DNA of 25,034 nt. It comes from an uncultured Ruminococcus sp. GTDB lineage: Bacteria; Bacillota; Clostridia; Oscillospirales; Ruminococcaceae. Both the position numbers and the translations under genes were made by a program. Below are positions 9,101 to 12,916 of this stretch, one piece after another. How positions within the stretch are numbered: position 1 is the stretch's first letter; each line of letters starts with the position of its first letter. The DNA is taken from positions 1 to 25,034 of the forward strand of contig NZ_CALDMP010000097.1 in assembly GCF_937915125.1 (NCBI RefSeq). Reading direction: 5' to 3'. The notes under the pieces are model-generated. The model worked only from the letters and a program-made list of their open reading frames with translations, had not been told where the DNA came from and searched no databases.

Positions 9101-10480
9101 GCAGGACCGACAAACACCACAACAGACAATACCACCACGACTACCACAACAACGACTATCGCAACAACATCCACATCCGATTCTGAACAGACCAGTGATT
9201 CCACTACCACAACCACCACAGTATCTACATCTGTTTCTGAACAGACCAGCGATTCTACAACCACAACCGCCACCGGCACAGTCACTTCGGCAGGGCCGAC
9301 CAATACCACAACCGTCTCCACAACCCGCACCACAACAGTGACAACTGCTACAGCGGATTCCACTGCTTCTGAATCGTCTGATGTATCCACTAATACGACC
9401 ACAGGTACAACGGCGGGTACAGTGACTTCTGCTGGTCCTACCAATACGACCACAGAGAGCACCACCACTTCTGAAACAGAAAGCAGTACCACTACAGCAG
9501 ACACTTCTGTGACAATTACCGAAAGCCAGACGGAGAAAACCAGCGGAACGGTGACATCGGTTTCCGACACCACCGCCGCATCTACGGGAACTTCTTCCAC
9601 TGCGGCTTCTGAAACAAAGACTACAGCAAAGACAACGACTACCACCGTCACAACAACTACCACAGCAACCGAAACAACGACGACAGAAACAAGCGAGACT
9701 ACCACAGAAACTACAGTTACGACAACCACCACAACAACCACCACCGTACAGGACGGCGTTGTGATCCGCAAGTGTGACATTGTGGGCAATGAAATTGCCG
9801 GCGCATCTCTGACGGTTGCAGATCTCAGCGGCAATCTCATTGACGCATGGATCTCCGAAGAGGGCATTTCTCACGTGATCACGAACGCACAGACAGGCGT
9901 ACCCTATTGCCTGACAGAAACCCTGGCACCGGCAGATTTCGCCATTGCAGCACCGATTTACTTCCAGCTGGAAGCAGACGGCACTGTGAGCATTCTGACC
10001 TACCAGCTGGAGGAAGACGGCAGCCTGGCACTGGATGCATCCGGTGCACCCACGCTTCTCAGCATTGCACAGGGTACAGATAACGTGGTTACCATGGTGG
10101 ATGAGTACACCGGTTCCGGCACACTTACCACTTCTGCAACCACTACCACAACAACGACAACCACAACTACCACTACCACTGTGAAGAATTCCACTGCGGA
10201 GAACGGTGAGCATACGCCCACTACCTCCCAGCCAATTTCCTCTGAAACCACGCAGGGAACGGATTCTGGCACAGATACCGCAACCTCCGGCACAGGCGGC
10301 ACCCAGACCACGACCACTTCTAAGAAGTCCGGCTCTGGTTCTGGCTCTGGCTCCAGCTCCGGCAACAAGACAGCATCGTCTTCACCAAAGACAGATGACA
10401 TGCTCCCGGCAATTCTGATCCCGGCAGGCGCGGCACTGGCAGCAGCTGGTATGGCAGCAAGCAAACGAAAGAAAAAGTAA
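104..10480 (+). CDS. Giant cell-wall-anchored multidomain surface protein (DUF11-like, SpaA/CnaB repeats, Thr-rich stalk)
   Basis: The protein has about 3458 residues and is predicted to be exported and covalently attached to the wall as an adhesin or stalk. I chose ATG 104 because GGAGGG at 89-94 is well spaced from it; an in-frame TTG at 77 has no ribosome binding site. Residues 1-36 form a signal peptide (Lys/Arg start, hydrophobic core, ASA cleavage region). Residues 350-1475 hold about seven DUF11-like or isopeptide-type beta domains. Residues 1476-1965 hold four related modules (YFALYDD, YFAIFTKNG, VGLFTKNG, FGLFTMTA). Residues 1967-2948 hold eight SpaA-like domains, most with an E-box such as YTLEETGAPDGY or YTLHEEAAPNGY. 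Residues 2952-3214 are a Thr-rich stalk, and a ninth SpaA domain covers 3218-3336. Then come poly-Thr, a Gly/Ser linker, SPKTDD at 3427-3432, a hydrophobic segment and KRKKK. The ligand is unknown, and no sortase lies in the window. Family names come from recognition, not a search. Confidence 0.93.
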   Translation: MNTKKERTFRARLISIFLAAMVLIACIPSVIFASAAEGSSNPIVLTNASVEFRDSSFKSIDQVDSGSLFYLMITVAGNNVNQEEGVSGAYRVYITDKNLMLPNFAGNGFTDGATYNGYTLHVVDENTRYVEFNIENGATKVIRLQAKFLNGKTPDGDTAIVKLVQESSGKSVSNSIEANATLAWSASKSESRTSLTAAEVTQGTAVNYTLSASPSNVNQKTGALWAESLHFEDTITLENMAFGTSAQSSIESAVMTAAQNAGYTAQNLSVTVSGAEAKISFDVESKNKNAEMSAVSLNVALPLNNDTVTFSGTEDGKVENSLNVQVKPYGTDTLTDIGGNSVSLNVTAPVGPKFQLSKTADKTKFYVDDTDKTVTFTITAKNVGDSAGSVTLKDVLPTGMKITGANPLDADNQVTLSGIEVGEEKSVTVQVEIVTDELDFTSTNVVTLENKVQEVGNTSNSASAWVSVEKKIADISITKTGHVGDEADNMWYNGGETASYQIVVKNNSTNVTAEAGSVVIKDTALADGMTAKLGETDITAQLKSETGYTYSNGIAPGETVTIDISGTIPTNADATITNQATAIYEGNTKYSETVTFKKNAPDLGITKGIQVTRNGETVSAFMAGDKVTYEIVVSNNGTLKADNVTIKDEVLENLKLSDVRIIAKKFENDSSDGTTIDDVTSEKLTTGITQRIPVGGKVVITITGTVTSDTTTLDNTASYTYDGATISANSPSVPIDTSNIYKAEKWVVDKDGNPIPETFDGYSIGDTVTYRVKFTNVTGTTITDLWMVDYSVGQKLNFENIKVFYYDGSTGSIEYDKDASFYYGDLKGYAVDNSTEGYSYPKWKYCLKGINLAEGQSVTLEYSEILTMTNGTNINYESYNGIPFNAIGFKAESFSNPEDAKTNGAFAHVGVPTDSSFKTEKKFNGSTESIDIAGKTVAELLNETYEFQIVLSKGDNIIDYNGKTFTITDKLPDGMEYNSIVNSSSCNNLQASQSGNEVTFTFNSDTSLTSDNDTITITYTTKLTPEKAQSLYETTEKSTKLTNTVTKVTVTDGDTSIKEKSPNAAATVNFTKKSPAPGFAKIAYQSFPGTEYDESLLQPVKDGYITAGDTLIWRTVVYNGNGDATKYNADNTADLKDYSVTDTLPSSYSYSDETGYPNSIKIYDIGTDGLPSGTGQTVGWIYPDSNGKNYTWNFTGDTYKLAPNKCLVIEFATVADVEKEGVITNTGYATIQQGFTVEETVAGEKQDNTIHSYANYNIVGLTTESWKTITYDNQGHTGDPHTDPETDTGESRNPTHNYVQGMQGENVTYTLHVQNNSPLELENMTIIDRLPYVGDKGLVSGYDRNSAFGVTMGNIQSVTVDGTAVNYTVTYSTDKTSTLTEFSKDWSGQNDVMNWNASAAEAVNFRVQLDSSVKVAPGEEVVITFTATVPSYVANTGEENIAWNSFAYAYQNIDVLGDTVMVAEPAKVGVWVETPENTIDVVIDKTLTSAETTAKTFYFALYDDANYTNRLSDIISLTLSAGETSGKVTMKDVKLSELPTNNANNVYLLECDKNGNPILGYTADYSGSNVISTDSTENQTVTVENTKTTGTITVTKELAGTNITGDTFYFAIFTKNGDNYVRYEDVPLQSLTLDGTTKTGTVSFADVPTGQDFYVLETNANGIPADDDFTKYTSDSGINYEAATTPETVQAGETCTITNTELVSYSITVSKVLISDTIQTNPKFTVGLFTKNGGEYTLVEKKDITSGSEVIFDDLDKDIIYYVFELDEDGNLAEAGDVLTKREVYLDANTKETDVPFTVVYDGGGTAPIQFTETNSAGDVMESTSKSVVITNNHTNEAQNKIVVTKTATSESTYYTNNINFTFGLFTMTADGGYVQVGDAKTITTGKNGTGICEFTDLTVGTLYYVFELDENGNICSDGTTVKAKNLYDDELTYVVSYPSGNQVQLEAGIPGAVQIVNEHSYSPTLSFVKQDANGNPIEGAEFTLTPDDATKQVIEDYGNNENSSIRDLWNEETAYTLNGVSNADGLISWKFEYYESTSLNLLEGTYILTEQANVGYAPVSITFKVDDGDGNILTKGFGYFDLTEGAVESGTDVQNYSVSSNKFTVFNRSFLNVSKQDIANGEELAGAKIQITSNDASNVLPADMISLSRMDTEFTKVTEFSEEANYAEYTLDGKSLTFWSDGKRPTEITGLPDGSYTMTEIIAPDGYDITTELNFTITNGVVSADVNDSYHVIGATLDTVNIIVMMDAAKTTIRKTDLGGTEISGAEMTLTYLGETGDLSNVKATGGTEYQVDETNKKLATWTSDADAPLELTGLPDGEYTLHEEAAPNGYTCITDFTFTITGGKITSTAGDRQDIEIDGEKSILTAKDTASELHISKKDITGDNEIAGATLKLTYYTGEETVDLTKVDTSIDCEEQTADTIQWKSGETEMVLTGLPDGTYTLEETGSTFEYKGITYAVLDSKMKFTVENGEITETTGTQDAHKTADADTGYYYYNSTEDASTIQVCDAVAKAETFDVNISKQDIAGEEVAGATLKVSYTDEEGTVHEVENWTTKADENGNITPHVLEGLLPGITYTLEETGAPDGYAYAEKITFSVDETGAVTVDENGTLGADGKTVIMTDEALSVSISKKALTGDDELAGAELALYLLDTDANGKQTETLVDSWTSGDKPHVITIDSETTGDTKLIAGKTYLLRETGAPAGYQYADDMQFTIEKDGTITGSTTMYDAAQGELGISKKDIYGEEVVGAQLRILDENEKVIEEWTSEKEPHVVSLDAGSYTLVETIAPHGYQVATSISFTVDAKGKVTVNGVEQNGQIIMTDDVAKVSISKVGEKGNTVAELPGASMKLTYTGDGTLEQVTAKNAVDANKFKAGKTEITWTSGAEALILEKIPNGSYTLEENEAPEGYELATKITFEVKDGVVGNVIIDEDSKSTHTDGVIRMFDALKPVTTETTEATGSSTTTETTTVSAAVSSSVSEQTSGSSATSTESTTGTVTSAGPTNTTTDNTTTTTTTTTIATTSTSDSEQTSDSTTTTTTVSTSVSEQTSDSTTTTATGTVTSAGPTNTTTVSTTRTTTVTTATADSTASESSDVSTNTTTGTTAGTVTSAGPTNTTTESTTTSETESSTTTADTSVTITESQTEKTSGTVTSVSDTTAASTGTSSTAASETKTTAKTTTTTVTTTTTATETTTTETSETTTETTVTTTTTTTTTVQDGVVIRKCDIVGNEIAGASLTVADLSGNLIDAWISEEGISHVITNAQTGVPYCLTETLAPADFAIAAPIYFQLEADGTVSILTYQLEEDGSLALDASGAPTLLSIAQGTDNVVTMVDEYTGSGTLTTSATTTTTTTTTTTTTTVKNSTAENGEHTPTTSQPISSETTQGTDSGTDTATSGTGGTQTTTTSKKSGSGSGSGSSSGNKTASSSPKTDDMLPAILIPAGAALAAAGMAASKRKKK
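8957..9745 (+). repeat. Threonine-rich stalk region with internal 13-residue repeats
   Basis: About 263 codons are dominated by ACN threonine with Ser, Glu and Val. Inside it, GTVTSAGPTNTTT occurs three times (9086-9124, 9275-9313, 9416-9454), and a diverged GTVTSVSD follows. SVSEQTS/SDSEQTS also recurs three times. Such low-complexity Thr/Ser tracts usually act as extended, often O-glycosylated spacers that lift binding domains off the wall. The glycosylation is an inference. Confidence 0.9.
10139..10180 (+). repeat. Run of 14 threonine codons
   Basis: Fourteen consecutive threonine codons, using all four ACN synonyms, follow the last SpaA domain of the surface protein and precede its Gly/Ser linker. 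Mixing the codons avoids a perfect trinucleotide repeat and so should limit slippage. It probably serves as a second, short stalk next to the wall anchor. Confidence 0.9.
10382..10480 (+). other. Non-canonical sortase sorting signal (SPKTDD)
   Basis: The last 33 codons have the tripartite cell-wall sorting layout: SPKTDD at 10382-10399, about 20 apolar residues (LPAILIPAGAALAAAGMAAS), then the basic tail KRKKK. The motif differs from LPXTG at position 1 (Ser for Leu) and position 5 (Asp for Gly). Some clostridial sortases, such as Clostridioides difficile SrtB, accept S/P-PXTG motifs, so the Ser has precedent. The Asp is the odder change. Confidence 0.8.
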
Positions 10481-10520
10481 GCATGACCGTTGACAGAAGT
10501 TGACGTGAAACCGCAAAAAA

Positions 10521-10567
10521 CCGCATACGGCAGGGAATGACCTGCTGTATGCGGTTTTGTTATTTTT
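10521..10567 (+). terminator. Rho-independent terminator after the surface-protein gene
   Basis: The arms 10521-10534 (CCGCATACGGCAGG) and 10541-10554 (CCTGCTGTATGCGG) form a 14-bp stem with one G-U pair and a GAATGA loop. TTTTGTTATTTTT follows directly, and an A-run precedes the stem. It starts 40 bp after the stop codon. Confidence 0.93.
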
Positions 10568-10605
10568 GCGATGAAGTAATTGCATTCTGAAAGAAAGGAA
10601 AATTC

Positions 10606-10699
10606 GGCGGGAGCAAGCCCCCGCCCTACGCTTCTGGTTTCCAAACGAAAAGCAAAGTTTTAGATGTGACTATGTAGTAGGGGCGAACTGTGTTCGCCC
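10606..10699. repeat. Pair of inverted REP-like hairpin units
   Basis: Unit A is GGCGGG (10606-10611) paired with CCCGCC (10620-10625), followed by CTAC. Unit B is GTAG, then GGGCGAAC (10681-10688) paired with GTTCGCCC (10692-10699). The CTAC and GTAG tags face each other, so the two hairpins form an inverted pair. Short GC-rich hairpins with GTAGGG/CCCTAC edges are a familiar kind of dispersed intergenic repeat in gut Clostridia. No coding potential is seen here. Confidence 0.6.
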
Positions 10700-10724
10700 G
10701 CAGAATTCGGGTAGTCGTACATCA

Positions 10725-10873
10725 GGGCTGTTGCAAGGACAGCAAAATCCTGATTCACGGGTCGATGTGGGCATCGACCCCTACAAAATGTCACGTGATT
10801 TTTGGTGATTTGTAGGGTGCGATGCCAACATCGCACCGTTTTCTCGTGGGATTTTGACTGTGTGCAACAGCCC
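10725..10873. mobile_element. MITE-like element with GGGCTGTTGCA terminal inverted repeats
   Basis: GGGCTGTTGCA at 10725-10735 is matched exactly in inverted orientation by TGCAACAGCCC at 10863-10873. Weaker similarity runs inward (CAGCAAAATCC on the left, GGATTTTGACTG read outward on the right). The 149-bp interior encodes nothing but holds two hairpins facing each other: GGGTCGATG/CATCGACCC (10759-10767, 10772-10780) and GGTGCGATG/CATCGCACC (10816-10824, 10829-10837), again with CTAC and GTAG edges. The termini resemble those of several DDE insertion sequences whose ends contain CTGTTGCA. I see no clear target-site duplication. Confidence 0.55.
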
Positions 10874-10899
10874 CCCTACACTTTCACGATAAAAACAAT

Positions 10900-11045
10900 T
10901 TATTCCAGGGACAAATCCTCCTCAGTCAGTGTGATTTCGCCGTTTTCTGCTTCGTAACGTCTATTCGTAGGAAGTACGCCGGGAGATCGGACGGGCATAC
11001 CAACGGTGGAAGAGGTTGTTCGGTTTTTGGCGGAGTCTGCGGGAT
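10900..11045. other. Intergenic stretch with coding-like remnants on both strands
   Basis: No intact gene fits here, yet short protein-like peptides appear. On the minus strand one reads LPTNRRYEAENGEIT and ends LTEEDLSLE at a stop codon (10902-10900). On the plus strand one reads GSTPGDRTGIPTVEEVV, then RFLAESAG and a stop. The minus-strand frame runs back across the strong pfp promoter, so it is not a functional gene. I take the stretch to be a decayed gene end or part of a dispersed repeat. Confidence 0.25.
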
Positions 11046-11067
11046 AAAAAAATCTTTCGGTAAAATA

Positions 11068-11096
11068 TTGACTTTCTCCTCGAAATCCGATACAAT
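11068..11096 (+). promoter_or_regulatory. Sigma-A promoter for pfp
   Basis: TTGACT (-35, 11068-11073) and TACAAT (-10, 11091-11096) are separated by exactly 17 bp. Transcription should start near 11103, giving a leader of about 120 nt before the phosphofructokinase start codon. Confidence 0.85.
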
Positions 11097-11146
11097 AGTA
11101 AAGAGATGTGATAGAATTCCGCCAAGCGGAAAAGATAACCACGAGG

Positions 11147-11183
11147 GGCAGGGGACATGTTCCTGCCGCAGCTTGTCATGTCC
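11147..11183 (+). promoter_or_regulatory. Interlocking stems (possible pseudoknot) in the pfp leader
   Basis: GGCAGG (11147-11152) can pair with CCTGCC (11162-11167). GGACATG (11153-11159), in the loop of that stem, can pair with CATGTCC (11177-11183). The two stems interlock, so they would form either an H-type pseudoknot or two competing hairpins. The structure ends about 25 nt upstream of the AAAGGAG ribosome binding site at 11208-11214. It matches no riboswitch class I recognise. Confidence 0.4.
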
Positions 11184-11222
11184 AAACTGTTCAAATGTCC
11201 CGAAAATAAAGGAGAATGCTGT

Positions 11223-12437
11223 ATGAATATTGCTGTTGCCCAGTCCGGCGGACCCACCTGTGCCATCAATGCATCTTTGGTGGGCGTGTTCCGGGAATCC
11301 ATGAAAGAACCGACCATTGATGCCATTTTTGGCTCTGTCAACGGCGTGGAGGGAATCATCCGGGATCACCTTATTGACCTGAAAACCATGATCCGCTCCA
11401 ACGATGACATGGAACTGCTGCGCCAGACCCCGTCCACGGTGCTGGGCTCCTGCCGGTACAAGCTCCCCGACTGGCACGAGGACGAAAGCGTCTATCAAAA
11501 AATTGTCAGCTGTCTGAAACGCCGTAAGATCGGGGCTTTTTTCTATATCGGCGGCAACGATTCCATGGATACGGTTCAGAAGCTTTCGGCATATTTTGAG
11601 GAGATCGGGCTGGATGTGAAGGTCATCGGCATCCCAAAGACCATCGACAATGACCTGTGCATCACCGACCACACCCCCGGCTTCGGTTCGGCGGCGAAAT
11701 ATGTCGCCACTACCATGCAGGAGATCATCCGGGACAGCTCTGTGTACAGCATCCCCTCTGTAACCATCGTGGAAGTTATGGGACGTCATGCCGGTTGGCT
11801 CACAGCGTCCAGCGCCGTGCTCCACGCTTTCGGCGAACCGGCACCTCACCTTGTCTATGTGCCGGAGACCCATTTTTCTGCGGAACGCTTCCTCCATGAT
11901 GTGGAACAGGAAATGGCGAAGCACAAAGCAGTCATTGCAGCAGTTTCTGAGGGAATCGAAGTTCCCGATGGCGTCCAGTCCGGCATGGTGGACAACTTCG
12001 GGCATAAATACCTTTCCGGCATCGGGAAGTATCTGGAACAGCTGGTGCGGGAAAAAATCGGCTGTAAGGTGCGTTCTATCGAATTGAATGTCATGCAGCG
12101 CTGTTCGTCTCACCTGTGTTCCAAGACGGATATTGACGAAGCAGAGCAGATCGGCGCAGCCGGTGTTCAGTGTGCACTCCGGGGAGAGACTGGCAGAGTT
12201 ATGGTGTTCCGCCGGATCCATGATATGCCTTATACCGTGGTGACAGAGCCTGCGGATGCGTCCCAGATCGCAAACCGGGAGAAATTCCTGCCTAGAGAGT
12301 TCCTGACACCTGCCGGAAATAATATCAGCGATGCTGCCATGGCATACTTTCTGCCCCTGATCCAGGGCGAACTGAACCTGGTCATGCGCGGCGGCGTTCC
12401 AGCCCATTTCACGATCAAAGAGTCCGTCTTGAAATAA
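11223..12437 (+). CDS. pfp: Pyrophosphate-dependent phosphofructokinase (EC 2.7.1.90)
   Basis: This cytosolic enzyme of 404 residues phosphorylates fructose 6-phosphate to the 1,6-bisphosphate, in this type with pyrophosphate as donor, reversibly. The start at 11223 has AAAGGAG 8 bp upstream and begins MNIAVAQSGG, the normal N-terminus of the family; an in-frame ATG at 11157 would add 22 atypical residues. The donor-site motif is GGNDS (residues 110-114), not the GGDGS of ATP enzymes. The catalytic loop is PKTIDND (138-144); its Lys, in place of the Gly of ATP-PFKs, is the classic mark of PPi use. MGRHAGW (186-192) is the sugar-phosphate-binding segment. The gene has its own promoter and terminator, so it is monocistronic. 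Donor preference is inferred from motifs. Confidence 0.93.
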   Translation: MNIAVAQSGGPTCAINASLVGVFRESMKEPTIDAIFGSVNGVEGIIRDHLIDLKTMIRSNDDMELLRQTPSTVLGSCRYKLPDWHEDESVYQKIVSCLKRRKIGAFFYIGGNDSMDTVQKLSAYFEEIGLDVKVIGIPKTIDNDLCITDHTPGFGSAAKYVATTMQEIIRDSSVYSIPSVTIVEVMGRHAGWLTASSAVLHAFGEPAPHLVYVPETHFSAERFLHDVEQEMAKHKAVIAAVSEGIEVPDGVQSGMVDNFGHKYLSGIGKYLEQLVREKIGCKVRSIELNVMQRCSSHLCSKTDIDEAEQIGAAGVQCALRGETGRVMVFRRIHDMPYTVVTEPADASQIANREKFLPREFLTPAGNNISDAAMAYFLPLIQGELNLVMRGGVPAHFTIKESVLK

Positions 12438-12443
12438 ACCACA

Positions 12444-12459
12444 TCGCCGCACGCGGCGA
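12444..12459 (+). repeat. Small GC hairpin after pfp
   Basis: TCGCCG (12444-12449) pairs with CGGCGA (12454-12459) around a CACG loop, 7 bp after the pfp stop codon. No T-run follows, so it is not a terminator by itself. A near copy (ATCGCCGCAGGCGGC) lies at 24891-24905, suggesting a short dispersed repeat or a 3'-end-stabilising hairpin. Confidence 0.4.
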
Positions 12460-12547
12460 AACACCTCGGTGGGACGTTTACAACGAGAACTCAACGAAAA
12501 TACTCAAACAAGAACAAGGAAACAAATCCACGCTTATCCCAAGCATT

Positions 12548-12574
12548 TGCACCCATAACCGGGTGCATTTTTTT
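12548..12574 (+). terminator. Rho-independent terminator for pfp
   Basis: TGCACCC (12548-12554) pairs perfectly with GGGTGCA (12561-12567) around ATAACC, followed by seven T. It lies 110 bp after the pfp stop and isolates pfp from the transport operon. Confidence 0.93.
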
Positions 12575-12693
12575 GCCCATATTTCCACCAGAAAGCCAAA
12601 AAACCATAATCTGTGAAAAAAATTTCCCCGATCCTTTTGGAAAAAGAAAGTGATTTTTTATGCGAGGTGCCAAAAAAGCACGTATTTCCGACA

Positions 12694-12742
12694 CTTTCAG
12701 CACTTTTCACAAACTTTTCATAAAACGCCCTTTTCTTTTCAC
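12694..12742 (+). promoter_or_regulatory. Helically phased TTTCA repeats upstream of the transport-operon promoter
   Basis: TTTCA starts at 12695, 12705, 12716 and 12737, spaced 10, 11 and 21 bp apart, so all copies lie on one DNA face. The last copy ends 5 bp before the -35 box. The broader matches are CACTTTTCAC, AACTTTTCAT and CTTTTCACC. A 21-bp direct repeat touching the -35 suits an AraC/YesN-type activator, which often controls sugar ABC operons. An AT-rich UP element is the simpler alternative. The rest of 12575-12693 shows AT-rich spacer only. Confidence 0.4.
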
Positions 12743-12746
12743 CAAC

Positions 12747-12775
12747 TTGACAACTTCACCGGAAATTGTTATAAT
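12747..12775 (+). promoter_or_regulatory. Consensus sigma-A promoter of the transport operon
   Basis: TTGACA (12747-12752), a 17-bp spacer and TATAAT (12770-12775) match the housekeeping consensus perfectly. Transcription should begin near 12782, leaving a leader of about 135 nt. With no other good promoter before the terminator at 24791, this probably drives all eight downstream genes. Such a strong core promoter is likely to be repressed or limited downstream. Confidence 0.92.
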
Positions 12776-12871
12776 AAACAAGAACTGTTTTGCGTGATTT
12801 CTGTATAAATTGTAGAATTCCCGCAAAGGGTGCGCTGTGAGACCCGGCGTGCCGGCAGAAGAACGAAAATC

Positions 12872-12895
12872 GTGCGCCATGCAGGTACGGCGCAC
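12872..12895 (+). promoter_or_regulatory. Leader hairpin next to the binding-protein ribosome binding site
   Basis: GTGCGCC (12872-12878) pairs perfectly with GGCGCAC (12889-12895) around a 10-nt loop, ending just before GAAGGGTGG, the presumed ribosome binding site. An upstream GTGCGC (12830-12835) could pair with the same GCGCAC, so two exclusive folds are possible. A CCGG-CGTG-CCGG palindrome lies between them. I recognise no known riboswitch class. Confidence 0.4.
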
Positions 12896-12916
12896 AGAAA
12901 GAAGGGTGGAAGAGCT

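Noticed and set aside
9000..9760. Regular repeats that could suggest a CRISPR array
   Set aside because: The repeats are in frame, degenerate at synonymous sites and part of the Thr-rich protein stalk.
8911..9867. Val-rich minus-strand frame opposite the Thr stalk
   Set aside because: The long Val/Ser runs are simply the complement of ACN threonine codons.
6815..10213. Open frame of 1132 codons on the minus strand inside the surface-protein gene
   Set aside because: It is opposite a clear repetitive coding frame, is extremely Cys/Gly/Arg-rich, has no domain pattern, and is explained by biased codon use of the real gene.
10926..12494. 522-codon minus-strand frame opposite pfp
   Set aside because: It covers the pfp promoter and gene, shows no known motifs, and pfp on the + strand has full catalytic motifs.
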